Assembly (NCBI RefSeq): GCF_030123105.1
Contig: NZ_CP126095.1
Span: forward strand, 3,596,001 to 3,660,000
Direction of reading: 5' to 3'
From: Paenibacillus sp. G2S3
Lineage (GTDB): Bacteria > Bacillota > Bacilli > Paenibacillales > Paenibacillaceae
DNA length: 64,000 bases
The translations under genes were made by a program, and so were the position numbers. Positions 8,899-17,719 of the stretch are shown here, piece after piece; positions within the stretch are counted from its first letter, which is position 1; each line of letters opens with the position of its first letter. The notes under the pieces were generated by a model. That model worked only from the letters and a program-made list of their open reading frames with translations. It was not told the origin of the DNA and did no database searches.

Positions 8899-9678
8899 AT
8901 GCACCAGAATGACCCAATTATAACCAGATTGCGCAAGGAACCATTGAAGAATGTCAGTTTATTAAAAATGCTAACCCAATTCCACGAAGTCATGGAGTCT
9001 CATCTTGTAGAGCAAGGAAATCAATGGGGTGTTTTATTGCTTCTTCCTGCCTCTGCCTACGCATATGATCATAGAGTATATCCTCAAGCGGATTACATCG
9101 TATTTATGGATTACAGCAGCCCAGATGTTTTTCCGGCTCTGTTTCAACTGCTGCCTCCGCAAGCAAAATTTGTTTTTAAACTGCAAGACGTGAACTACAA
9201 AGAGGCATTAGCATCACACTTTTCAATGGAGAAAGTCCGGGGTTTCTACTCATACAGTACAACTGAGGGACAAATCTTTCCGAAGGACGAAGAAGTTGTT
9301 ATCAGTCATGTGGCTGATGACAGATTAATTCCGCTGTGGGCCGCTAATCATTACACGAAAGACGAAATAGAAGAATATTTTCAAAATGGTGCTTTTTCCG
9401 TGTCCATCTTCCTAGGCGACAATCCAGTCAGTACCTGCTTAGCGTTCCGTAATGAAGAAACCATCTGGGAAATCGGTGCTGTACATACTTTAGAATCCTT
9501 CCAAAGAAACGGGTACGCTAAAAAGATAGTGCGCACAGCCATACAAGAAACGTTAGAACGTGGGTTTATTCCACGCTATCACGTGCTTGAAACAAATCAA
9601 GCTTCCATCAGACTAGCTAAATCCATTGGTCTCGTTCCTTGTGTACAGCTTGAACACTGGATTAACTACAGCCAATAA
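8899..9678 (+). CDS. GNAT-family acetyltransferase
   Basis: The 259 residues have an N-terminal domain of unknown role and a C-terminal GNAT fold: FSVSIFLGDNPVSTCLAFRNEE, the acetyl-CoA loop region IGAVHTLESFQRNGYAKKIV (Q/R-x-x-G-x-A) and the tail ETNQASIRLAKSIGL. The acceptor cannot be told. ATG 8899 follows GCGAGGAGTAAATAAC. It is 24 bp ahead of the DUF4190 gene and may be cotranscribed. Confidence 0.85.
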   Translation: MHQNDPIITRLRKEPLKNVSLLKMLTQFHEVMESHLVEQGNQWGVLLLLPASAYAYDHRVYPQADYIVFMDYSSPDVFPALFQLLPPQAKFVFKLQDVNYKEALASHFSMEKVRGFYSYSTTEGQIFPKDEEVVISHVADDRLIPLWAANHYTKDEIEEYFQNGAFSVSIFLGDNPVSTCLAFRNEETIWEIGAVHTLESFQRNGYAKKIVRTAIQETLERGFIPRYHVLETNQASIRLAKSIGLVPCVQLEHWINYSQ

Positions 9679-9702
9679 CACGCTTGATAGGAGGTGATTT
9701 GA

Positions 9703-10017
9703 ATGAGTTATGGGCCGAACGAGAATCAGAACTATTATCCTCCCCCGCCCCCACCAACACCGATGAATGGCAAGTCAATCGCTGGTTTCGTCTTAGGAGT
9801 GCTTTCCATAATTGTTCCTTATATCGGATTTTTGTTAGGGATTGTAGCGGTTATTCTGTCTGCCCTATCCCTTAAAGAAATACGGGTTCGATATGAGCAA
9901 GGAAGAGGCTTAGCTATCGCGGGTCTGGTATGCGGAATTGTCGGCACTCTACTTTACGCCATATTAATTTTATTTTTCATTTTTTTTATATACGCAGCTT
10001 CTAGTTACCCATACTGA
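9703..10017 (+). CDS. small DUF4190-type membrane protein
   Basis: A 104-residue protein: a Pro/Asn/Tyr-rich cytoplasmic start (YGPNENQNYYPPPPPPTP) followed by two long hydrophobic segments, the first containing GFVLGVLSIIVPYIGFLLGI, joined by a charged loop with LKEIR and RGLAIAGLV, as in DUF4190 proteins. Function unknown. ATG 9703 follows AGGAGGTGATTTGA. Confidence 0.8.
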   Translation: MSYGPNENQNYYPPPPPPTPMNGKSIAGFVLGVLSIIVPYIGFLLGIVAVILSALSLKEIRVRYEQGRGLAIAGLVCGIVGTLLYAILILFFIFFIYAASSYPY

Positions 10018-10028
10018 TCTACACACAA

Positions 10029-10074
10029 AAAAAGGATCTCTATAGCCACCCTAATGGCTACAGAGATCCTTTTT
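10029..10074. terminator. bidirectional terminator
   Basis: AAAAAGGATCTCT and AGAGATCCTTTTT pair, with inner TAGCCA/TGGCTA. T-runs on both strands serve the DUF4190 gene and the response regulator that converge here. Confidence 0.9.
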
Positions 10075-10091
10075 CCTATCCTATGGACAAA

Positions 10092-11276
10092 TCAGTAGGT
10101 TCCGTTGTTAAGCTGCTGACGATACTCCGTCGGAGTTAAGAGAAACCGCTTGCGGAACATCTGTGTAAAATGCCGCATGTCCTGATATCCAATACGTTCG
10201 GCAATTTCTGCCACCTTAAGCTTCGAGTTCACAAGTAGCAGCTTCGCTTGCTCCAAACGTAAGGATGTAACGTATTCTTTATAGCCTAGACCCGTCTTTT
10301 GTTTAAATAATTGACTGAAGTAGACCGGATTCAGAAATACAACGGAAGCAATCTTTTCCAAAGTAAGGTCTTCGAAATAGTGTTCTTTTACATATTGCAA
10401 TGCGATGTCGATGGCTTTTTCGCCACTACCTTTCGCTGGCGTTAAATCCAATACTTGCGAATTCACTGCCTCTCTTAAGCTCGTTACGATCTGAGGGACA
10501 GTATTGATATCATAACTAAGTCCGGATTGTATCATTTGGAAGGGTGTTTTTAAATACTGCTTCAAATAGGTCCTTCCATCTTCCAGAAAAGATTCTAATC
10601 GCGCGTCTTCTCTCAAGGTGATTAAGCCCAGCAGACTCTGGCGGTCATAGCTGACCACAAACCCACGCCCATCTCGTTCTATCAGCTCAGTTAACACATT
10701 CTCTACAATAAAATGTTCTATACGAATGTTTTTATCACCCGCATCCATTTGCAGCAAAATCAAATAGAAACATTGATGATCTTCTATTAATTGACTAATG
10801 TCTAGATTACCAAGATTAAAACCAGATGCGAGTCTCTGAAATACACCTTCTATTAAGTATTTCAGACTTGACTTTAGCCGGTCTTCATCTTTAATGAACT
10901 TATGATCCTGCTCTATTTCTAGCACTAAGTCACTGATGATTTCAAGTAGCTTGCTTTTGCCGATCGGTTTAAGTAGATAATCTCTCGCTCCAAGACGAAC
11001 TGCCTCCTGCGCGTAGGCAAACTCACTGTGTGCTGAGATGACCACCCATTTGACATAAGGATACCGCCGCTTAGAGATCCTCATGAACTCCAAGCCATTC
11101 ATACCCGGCATAAGAATATCTGTTAAGACGATATGAATGGACTGTTCCTCCATAATCTTGACCGCCTCTTCTGTCGACGCAGCAACATGTACACAATAAT
11201 CTGGATAGATACTTCTTATAGTGCGCTTGATGCCCTCGCGGATCACACGTTCATCATCAGCTATGAGAATGTTCAC
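10092..11276 (-). CDS. YesN-type response regulator with AraC output
   Basis: Receiver domain: acidic pair in NILIADDERVIREGI, phosphorylated Asp in HIVLTDILMPGMNGLEF, conserved Lys in DYLLKPIGKSKL. A weakly conserved middle region follows, then an AraC domain (LTLEKIASVVFLNPVYFSQ, VAEIAERIGYQDMRHFTQMF). The best start is GTG 11276, behind AAGGAGAGCATAGTC; an ATG at 11318 lacks a site and would add 14 residues unlike the family. It overlaps the kinase gene by 20 bases. It likely activates the sugar transporter operon upstream. Confidence 0.9.
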   Translation of the reverse strand: MNILIADDERVIREGIKRTIRSIYPDYCVHVAASTEEAVKIMEEQSIHIVLTDILMPGMNGLEFMRISKRRYPYVKWVVISAHSEFAYAQEAVRLGARDYLLKPIGKSKLLEIISDLVLEIEQDHKFIKDEDRLKSSLKYLIEGVFQRLASGFNLGNLDISQLIEDHQCFYLILLQMDAGDKNIRIEHFIVENVLTELIERDGRGFVVSYDRQSLLGLITLREDARLESFLEDGRTYLKQYLKTPFQMIQSGLSYDINTVPQIVTSLREAVNSQVLDLTPAKGSGEKAIDIALQYVKEHYFEDLTLEKIASVVFLNPVYFSQLFKQKTGLGYKEYVTSLRLEQAKLLLVNSKLKVAEIAERIGYQDMRHFTQMFRKRFLLTPTEYRQQLNNGTY

Positions 11277-13038
11277 GACTATGCTCTCCTTCCTGCGGAA
11301 TCGGCAGCATGATAGCAACCTCGGTTCCTTCTCCAGGTAAACTTCGAATCACAAGACCATAGGATTCTCCGAACATATGCTGGAGCCGTCGATGCAGATT
11401 TTGAAGACCGATCCCCATTTTTCCATTTTCTTTCGTTGTTGGTCGGTCCAAGGATTCCACCAGCGCATTCAGCTTCTCTGCATCCATACCTTTGCCATTA
11501 TCTTGAACGACGATGTTCAGTACTCCAGCTTCTTCAAGTACACTCACCTTCAGAATACCTTGACGGTCGAGCGATTCCAAGCCATGTTTTACAGCATTTT
11601 CAATGACCGGTTGTACAGTCATCTTGGGAAGGCGAACCTCAAGCCATCGGTCATCTATATTTATCTCAATCCTTAGACGACCTTCCAGTCGAATGGAAAT
11701 AATATTTAGATAGTGCCCGATTTGTTCTAGTTCTTCTCGTAGCGTGACTTCTACGTCAGCTTCCCAATGACTGCTGTAACGGAACATCGAAGATAGCGAG
11801 AGAACAAGTTCACCTAGTTGCTCATTTCCTTCCTCATCCAGCATCCAATAAATCATATCCAGAGTATTGTATAGAAAATGTGGGTTCACTTGAGATTGCA
11901 AGGCATGAAGCTCAGCATTTTTCTCACTGACGGAAGAAAGTTTTACCCGCTCGATCAGTTCTTCGATTCGGCGAACCATCCGATTAAACGAAGCAACAAG
12001 AATATTAATTTCTTGATATGAAGAAACATTCACCATTCCACGAAAATTACCGATTTCTACTTGCTTCATCTCTCGGATCACCTTTTTAAGCGGCAAAGAA
12101 ATCGTTCGTGAAACAATAGAAGCTATCAAAGTAGAGACGAGAACAAGAATCGAAAATACAATAAACAGATAACGTTTCATCTCTACCAATTCTACATTTA
12201 GGTCACGATTAGGAGTAATACTAAGCACCCACCAACCGGAGAAGGACAGCTTAGAAGCGACAAGCAGACGATTGGCTGTCTGTTCGACTACTACATTCTG
12301 GGAGTTCTGCAAAGACGGAAGCTGAGCTAAATCAGGCTCCTGATCTTCGGCAGAGGATACGAATCGTCCATCCTGCGACATTAAATACACCTGGCTATGC
12401 TCACCCAGCTTCACATTATCCAGCGCATCCAGAACAGGCTTCGGATTCGTCTCGTACAGAACAATGCCAATCGGTTTGTGTTCATTGAGATCGTAAATCT
12501 GACGGCCGAAGGCAAACACAGGACTATCCTCCACTTGATCGATAAGAGAATGTTCATAGACGCCGAGCCAGACCATTTTACCGGAGGAAGCTTGCAGCTG
12601 ATGGTACCAATCTTCCTTCATATATTCGGGATCAACCACATTCATATAATTTCCGTAATTATAGATCTTACCTTTATCTGTAATAACATGAATACCTACG
12701 AGATCATCCCGAGAATAAAATATAGCTCCTAGAATATTGGTAATTGTCTGTTCATTGATGTAAGCTACCGCGGGCTCAGTGCTTGTCTCATTAATCAAAC
12801 GTATCAATTCAAAGTTATTGCTTAGTGATTTAGAGAGACTGTCATACCCCTTGTACAGCAAGCTGAATAAATCCGCCGTCTGAGCAACATTTTTCTGCGA
12901 CAAATCACTTATTTTTTCATGAAACTGTACGGTTGTCCGGTTGTAATAGAGCAGACTCACAATTAATAGAATGCTAGACATGCAAAAAAGAAACAGCAAA
13001 AACAATCGATGGTGGATGGAATGAAAGCTGTTTCTCAA
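11257..13038 (-). CDS. YesM-type sensor histidine kinase
   Basis: Partner of the following response regulator. One membrane segment near residues 10-30, a large extracellular sensor domain (about 30-270, Cache-like), a second membrane segment (FIVFSILVLVSTLIASIV), HAMP, then His_kinase with QVNPHFLYNTLDMIYW (the histidine) and an ATPase domain with VIENAVKHGL, DNGKGM and GIGLQNLHRRL. TTG 13038 is preferred because GAGGAGGGAAGCCTTT lies just before it; the upstream ATG at 13062 has no site. Probably senses the sugar carried by the adjacent ABC transporter or its binding protein. Confidence 0.9.
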   Translation of the reverse strand: MRNSFHSIHHRLFLLFLFCMSSILLIVSLLYYNRTTVQFHEKISDLSQKNVAQTADLFSLLYKGYDSLSKSLSNNFELIRLINETSTEPAVAYINEQTITNILGAIFYSRDDLVGIHVITDKGKIYNYGNYMNVVDPEYMKEDWYHQLQASSGKMVWLGVYEHSLIDQVEDSPVFAFGRQIYDLNEHKPIGIVLYETNPKPVLDALDNVKLGEHSQVYLMSQDGRFVSSAEDQEPDLAQLPSLQNSQNVVVEQTANRLLVASKLSFSGWWVLSITPNRDLNVELVEMKRYLFIVFSILVLVSTLIASIVSRTISLPLKKVIREMKQVEIGNFRGMVNVSSYQEINILVASFNRMVRRIEELIERVKLSSVSEKNAELHALQSQVNPHFLYNTLDMIYWMLDEEGNEQLGELVLSLSSMFRYSSHWEADVEVTLREELEQIGHYLNIISIRLEGRLRIEINIDDRWLEVRLPKMTVQPVIENAVKHGLESLDRQGILKVSVLEEAGVLNIVVQDNGKGMDAEKLNALVESLDRPTTKENGKMGIGLQNLHRRLQHMFGESYGLVIRSLPGEGTEVAIMLPIPQEGEHSREHSHS

Positions 13039-13115
13039 AAAGGCTTCCCTCCTCAAACTCATCTGTTCTGCTGCTTCTTCATTATAATTCCATTATTGTA
13101 ATTTGCAATATAGAT

Positions 13116-13940
13116 TTATCCTTTTACTGCTCCCGCCACCATTCCTTTTGTTATTTGATTGGATAAGAAGAAATAGATTAAGATGACAGGTAGCGCACCC
13201 ATAACTAGAAAAGCGCCGATATTCCCATAGTTTACAGAATACTGACTAACGAATGTGTACACGCCAAAGGGCAAGGTCTTCAATTTCTCGGAGGAAATGA
13301 AGGTGGCCGCTAAGATATACTCATTCCAAATGTTGATGAACGTTAGAATACATACTGTCATTACCGGTGGTACGGAGACAGGAAGAATGATCGTGCGGAA
13401 GATCCGATATACGCTCGCCCCATCGATAAAGGCCGATTCTTCGATTTCATGCGGAATGCTCTTCATAAACCCACTTAATATGAACACTGCTATAGGGGTT
13501 GAAAAAGCAACATAAGGCAATATGAGTGACATATGCGTATTCAATATATGCATATTTTTGAAAATGATCATCAGTGGTAGCAAAGTGGCCTGCATGGGTA
13601 TCATCATCCCCATTAAGAAAATCGTCATGACCAAGTTGCCGTAACGCCAGCGGAACCGAGAGATCGCATAAGCTACCATTGAGCTAAGCAGGATGACAAA
13701 GATCATCGTTACACCGGTAACCATTACACTGTTGGATAAATACTTTAGATAGCTACCAGACTCATAAGCCTCTCTATAGTTATGCCACTGAAATACTTTA
13801 GGAAATGAGAAAAAACTTCCTCCCAAAATCTCTTCATTGGTCTTCAAGGAATAGAGCATTAGCCATAGAAGAGGATATAGCTGGGTAACGACAGGAATCG
13901 CAAAGAGAAGATACACGAATCCTTTTTTAACTTTCCGCAT
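13116..13940 (-). CDS. sugar ABC transporter permease (MalG/LacG type)
   Basis: Six membrane segments in 274 residues. The inner-loop EAA motif IEESAFIDGASVYRIFRTIILPVSVPP marks the site that binds the ATPase. Paired with the permease 18 bp upstream. ATG 13940 follows AAAGGAGTGCGCGATC. The operon has no ATPase gene, as is common for CUT1 sugar systems that share an MsmK/MsmX-type ATPase coded elsewhere. Confidence 0.92.
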   Translation of the reverse strand: MRKVKKGFVYLLFAIPVVTQLYPLLWLMLYSLKTNEEILGGSFFSFPKVFQWHNYREAYESGSYLKYLSNSVMVTGVTMIFVILLSSMVAYAISRFRWRYGNLVMTIFLMGMMIPMQATLLPLMIIFKNMHILNTHMSLILPYVAFSTPIAVFILSGFMKSIPHEIEESAFIDGASVYRIFRTIILPVSVPPVMTVCILTFINIWNEYILAATFISSEKLKTLPFGVYTFVSQYSVNYGNIGAFLVMGALPVILIYFFLSNQITKGMVAGAVKG

Positions 13941-13957
13941 GATCGCGCACTCCTTTG

Positions 13958-14848
13958 CTAACTGAATTTTTTCTCAAGCTTATTAAAGATCGTATTAATG
14001 CTAGCAGTAAACACAAGGCACAGTATGACCAAGAACGAAGCGATAGCACTACCATAGCCATATTTAAAGGATAAGAATGAACTGTTGTACATATGTGTGG
14101 AAATAACATCTGTAGCATGAGCAGGTCCACCGGCTGTCATGACCATAACGAGATCAAAAGCCTGCAAAGACCCTATAAAGGCGAGTACGATAGATATTTT
14201 AAAGATTGGAATTATCAGTGGAAAAGTAATATATCGATCGGCTTTGAATCCGTCAGCCCCATCAATCTTTGCTGCTTCATACAGCTCATCCGGAATATTC
14301 TGAACACCAGTATATTGAATCAGCAAATGGTAGCCGAAATATTGCCAAAGAGATACTGCATAGAGCGCGAACATCGCAATTTTAGGTTCTGTGATCCAAT
14401 TGTGAGTCCAGCTATCTAACCCAAGTGAGATCAGAACGCCGTTCAACATCCCTCCCATGGAGACAGGATCATAAATTGTTTTCCAGAGCTGCCCTATGAT
14501 AACTACCGACAAAATAACCGGCGTAAAGTAAATAGAAACTAAAGTGTTTCCTTTTCTCACGTACCGATTAAGAAGGATAGCCATCAACAAACAAAATGGA
14601 ATTTCCACCATGGAGGCCACAGCATAGAGTAAGGTTCTCTTTACAGATGGCCAAAATACTGGATCATGAAAAAACATATCTTTGAAATTAGCAAGTCCAG
14701 CAAACTTCGCAGTCGTAATTCCGTCCCATTGCAGCAATCCTGTATAAAAGGATACTAGAATAGGAGCAAACACCAAGCACACATACAAAAGCAGGCAAGG
14801 TAACACGAAGACGGCGATTGTGCGCGCTGGAACCTTTAGTACCTTCAT
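13958..14848 (-). CDS. sugar ABC transporter permease (MalF/LacF type)
   Basis: First permease of the pair, 296 residues with six membrane segments. EAA motif: LYEAAKIDGADGFKADRYITFPLIIPI. The start at ATG 14848 follows GGGGGCGGAAATA. Substrate unknown; the neighbouring sensor genes suggest an oligosaccharide. A stable hairpin lies between this gene and the binding-protein gene before it. Confidence 0.92.
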   Translation of the reverse strand: MKVLKVPARTIAVFVLPCLLLYVCLVFAPILVSFYTGLLQWDGITTAKFAGLANFKDMFFHDPVFWPSVKRTLLYAVASMVEIPFCLLMAILLNRYVRKGNTLVSIYFTPVILSVVIIGQLWKTIYDPVSMGGMLNGVLISLGLDSWTHNWITEPKIAMFALYAVSLWQYFGYHLLIQYTGVQNIPDELYEAAKIDGADGFKADRYITFPLIIPIFKISIVLAFIGSLQAFDLVMVMTAGGPAHATDVISTHMYNSSFLSFKYGYGSAIASFLVILCLVFTASINTIFNKLEKKFS

Positions 14849-14869
14849 TATTTCCGCCCCCTAGAATGT

Positions 14870-14913
14870 AAACACGATGCGAAGAAGCGTTTAAGCACCC
14901 TCGCATCGCGTTT
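14870..14913 (-). other. intercistronic hairpin after the binding-protein gene
   Basis: Arms of 13 bases (14870-14882 and 14901-14913) pair completely on the minus-strand RNA if one G-U pair is allowed, around an 18-base loop. No long T-run follows. It probably protects the binding-protein mRNA end and lowers permease expression. Confidence 0.6.
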
Positions 14914-14924
14914 TGGAAACCTTT

Positions 14925-16298
14925 TTATTTATTTGCTTCAAATGCGGTTTGATGTTCTTTAGCCACTTGAGCGGAATCCATTTTTTGAACAAAAAGATTT
15001 TGGATACTGCTGAGATGGACTTGTGCCGTAGCTGGGTTCATAGTATTGTCAAAGGCCAAGTCGCCACCTTTAACTTGATTGAACAATCCTGAAACGTTGA
15101 TCGCCAGATCAGAGTAACCTGCAGCTTTCAGGTCTCCATCCACTTTTTGACCAATCCCTACAGCATTTTTGAGTTCAAATTGCTTTTTAGGATAGTTCAG
15201 TGTAAAGAAGTTTAAGAAGTCTTTAGTTTCTTGTAAATGCTCACTGTTCGCAGAAATTGCAAAGGCACTACCTGGTGCGAGCATGAATTCATTTGGATCC
15301 CCTTTACCATTAACGCTTGGGAATTGGAAGGCTCCTGCTTTACCAGCGACTGAGGAAGCGTCAATTGCACCTGTTTCCCATGAACCGATAACCCACATAG
15401 CAGCTTTACCGGATTTGAAGATATTACCGCCTGCGTTAGCATCAATGGAAGTTGCTCCATCTGGGAATGCACCTGCTTGCACAAGATCTTGGAAACGATC
15501 TACAGCTTCTACGAAAGCAGGATCTTCAAATGTTTTTTTGCCATCCAACACATCTTGAAGGAAACCAGGCCCTCCATTGGTGCGAAGCAGAATATTCATG
15601 AACAAGAATGAACCCGTCCAGGAATCTTTTTCACCGATCGCGATTGGCGTAATGCCCTTTGCTTTCAATGTTTTTACATCTTGGAGTAATTCATCGAATG
15701 TTTTAGGAGTGTCTTTGATGCCCGCTTGCTCGAATAGTTCTTTATTATAGTAGACTACCTCGATGTTATTACCATCTGGCAGCGCATAAACATTGCCATC
15801 GAAGCTGTAGTAATCAAGCAGACCGGATTGATAAGTGTCCTTCAGTCCATTTTGATCCAGCATGTCATTCAGGGGAGCAAACAGCTTAGCATCAACGAAA
15901 GGTTTCATTTGTGCAGCCGGGTTAACAATCGTAATATCAGGAACTTCTTTGGAAGCGGCTTGTGTTTTCAGTTTGACCTTTTGTTGGTCTGTATTCAGAG
16001 TATCTAGTTCGATGTGAATGTTAGGGTTTTCTTTTTCATATTGGTCAACTAATTCATGGAGCATCTTATAAGCAGGTGTTGCTGGATCCGGGTAAATATT
16101 TTGAAAAGTAATCGTGACCTTCTTACCGCTTTCGGTTTTTGTAGTTCCGGCATCTGGAGCATTCGTAGCTGTATTCCCTTTCGACTCTGTAGCGCCTTTA
16201 CTCTCGTTGTTGTTTGAATTTCCACATGCCGCCATACTTAAAACCAAAGCTGCTGATAACGCAATTGTTGAAGTTGCCTTCATTTTTTTGCTGACCAT
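14925..16298 (-). CDS. sugar ABC transporter substrate-binding lipoprotein
   Basis: CUT1-type extracellular sugar-binding protein of 457 residues. Signal peptide with lipobox (ALVLSMAACGN, Cys 25), a Ser/Asn/Thr-rich linker, then the type 1 binding fold (TITFQNIYPDPATPAYKML, ITIVNPAAQMKPF, VYYNKELFEQAGIKDTPKTFDEL, GKAAMWVIGSWETG). Last residues AFEANK. First gene of the operon with two permeases, sensor kinase and regulator. ATG 16298 follows GGGGGCGTCAAACA. The sugar is not identifiable by eye. Confidence 0.92.
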   Translation of the reverse strand: MVSKKMKATSTIALSAALVLSMAACGNSNNNESKGATESKGNTATNAPDAGTTKTESGKKVTITFQNIYPDPATPAYKMLHELVDQYEKENPNIHIELDTLNTDQQKVKLKTQAASKEVPDITIVNPAAQMKPFVDAKLFAPLNDMLDQNGLKDTYQSGLLDYYSFDGNVYALPDGNNIEVVYYNKELFEQAGIKDTPKTFDELLQDVKTLKAKGITPIAIGEKDSWTGSFLFMNILLRTNGGPGFLQDVLDGKKTFEDPAFVEAVDRFQDLVQAGAFPDGATSIDANAGGNIFKSGKAAMWVIGSWETGAIDASSVAGKAGAFQFPSVNGKGDPNEFMLAPGSAFAISANSEHLQETKDFLNFFTLNYPKKQFELKNAVGIGQKVDGDLKAAGYSDLAINVSGLFNQVKGGDLAFDNTMNPATAQVHLSSIQNLFVQKMDSAQVAKEHQTAFEANK

Positions 16299-16339
16299 TG
16301 TTTGACGCCCCCTATTTTCGTTATAGGCTTATTATTGTA

Positions 16340-16367
16340 CTGTTAAGCGCTTTCAACAAGGTGTCAA
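16340..16367 (-). promoter_or_regulatory. promoter with cre-like palindrome before the sugar transporter
   Basis: TTGACA (16362-16367) and TAACAG (16340-16345) with a 16-bp spacer form a possible promoter for the binding-protein gene. The spacer holds TGAAAGCGCTTAAC (16342-16355), 12 of 14 to the cre consensus, inside the wider palindrome TGTTAAGCGCTTTCAACA. It could be bound by CcpA or another LacI-family protein. Confidence 0.5.
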
Positions 16368-16423
16368 ATTTAAGATAAATGGTTTGTTTTTTCTAGAAAA
16401 ATACAATATATGTCCGAACATAA

Positions 16424-16451
16424 CGAAACACCCGCTAATTCGGGCGTTTCG
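16424..16451 (-). terminator. hairpin after the ger operon
   Basis: CGAAACACCCG and CGGGCGTTTCG pair with one mismatch around a 6-base loop. The T-run is weak (GTTTCGTTATG), so termination may be partial. Confidence 0.6.
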
Positions 16452-16528
16452 ATTAACAATATTTTCGATAATCAGTCTGTTGCAAATTTAGTTCTATAGA
16501 CATTGTTCACTGCTGCCTTGGAACTCGT

Positions 16529-17719
16529 TCAATCAGATGTTGAACCAAAATCGGTAATCTTAAGCTTTAGATCAAAGGTTAATGGAATCCGAGTAAATTC
16601 CTCGTCCCAATGATCCTTAATCTGTTTCCAGACATGTGGTTTTTCAATGCTGAAGCAATCACCAAATCCTGCTACATCCACTTTGTAGGTGGACTGCATT
16701 TTATGGATAAGACTATTGATATGCTGGGTTAATTTTTCTTCGAATATCTTCTCAAGTTCTTTGAAATAAACAACATCCGAGGAATGCGCATCAACATCCC
16801 AATTCTCAATTAGGCGGCCAGTGGACTCGATCGCAACATGAAAGGATATCTTCTTATCTTCGGTCTCATTCAGCGTAATCTTACTCTTAACGGATTTAAT
16901 CTCATAAGTTATCGAGTCGTTCGACTGATCATATGCTTTGATGCTCCCGCCTTGTATATCCCCTTTAATCCAGGCAATACTCTCCACATCATGTTGGTCA
17001 AGATTGCCGATCCAATGTCCTGTATCTCCTTTGATAATACCGGCTCCGGAAAATTCGACCTCACCTTGTGCCTCCACAACGTTCTGCAACACAAAGCTTT
17101 GTTTGGAGTACATCAGCGCATCTAGATTCGACAACGTTATCCCCTTCATAACTTTACTGGTTCTGAAGTTGTTATGGACCATCTCTGCCAGTCGAAAGGA
17201 AGGAATCTCCTCCGAGGTCGTCATAAGCGTATCGGACGCACGCCCTTGGCTAAGAAATATGAGACAGCTGGGACGGATATCGTTATCTCGCAGTACAAAG
17301 TCCATCAACCGTCTGATCTTCTCCTGTTGCACTAAATCCTCTGAGATAACTATAACCTTGAGGTGGTGGCCTATAATTGGACGGTTCTGGCGAATGGAGA
17401 ATTGACGGAATACTTCAAGCAAAGAATCTCCAGTCTCTGAAATATTGTTAAAATGGGTTTTGGGTGTTTCGCCATCTTTGCCGGAGTTTCCAATTGTTCT
17501 TTCAGGCACAATTTGTACGGTTGCCGTAACTTTATTATGCTTTTGATAGCTTCCTCCACGTTCCTCGAATTCCCGTTCGAGCGTATTAGGTTCTCCCTTG
17601 TCTAGCGCCAAACCCGTATAAACACTAAGGTCTTCAATCTCTTTACTACTCCAACAGCCAGGCTGCGTAAACAGAACCATGAGTACTAATAATATGCGTA
17701 AAACTCTCTGCCTAAACAT
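16529..17719 (-). CDS. GerC-type germinant receptor lipoprotein
   Basis: Third subunit of a GerA-family spore germination receptor, held in the spore inner membrane by a lipid. Starting at ATG 17719 gives a signal peptide with lipobox LFTQPGCWSSKEIEDL, then the family motifs VYTGLALDKG, HLKVIVISEDL and FVLRDNDIRPSCLIFLSQG. The end has the usual EKLTQHINSLIHKMQSTYKVDVAGFGD. An ATG at 17755 would put charged residues before the signal. The start overlaps the gerB stop by 8 bases. Confidence 0.93.
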   Translation of the reverse strand: MFRQRVLRILLVLMVLFTQPGCWSSKEIEDLSVYTGLALDKGEPNTLEREFEERGGSYQKHNKVTATVQIVPERTIGNSGKDGETPKTHFNNISETGDSLLEVFRQFSIRQNRPIIGHHLKVIVISEDLVQQEKIRRLMDFVLRDNDIRPSCLIFLSQGRASDTLMTTSEEIPSFRLAEMVHNNFRTSKVMKGITLSNLDALMYSKQSFVLQNVVEAQGEVEFSGAGIIKGDTGHWIGNLDQHDVESIAWIKGDIQGGSIKAYDQSNDSITYEIKSVKSKITLNETEDKKISFHVAIESTGRLIENWDVDAHSSDVVYFKELEKIFEEKLTQHINSLIHKMQSTYKVDVAGFGDCFSIEKPHVWKQIKDHWDEEFTRIPLTFDLKLKITDFGSTSD

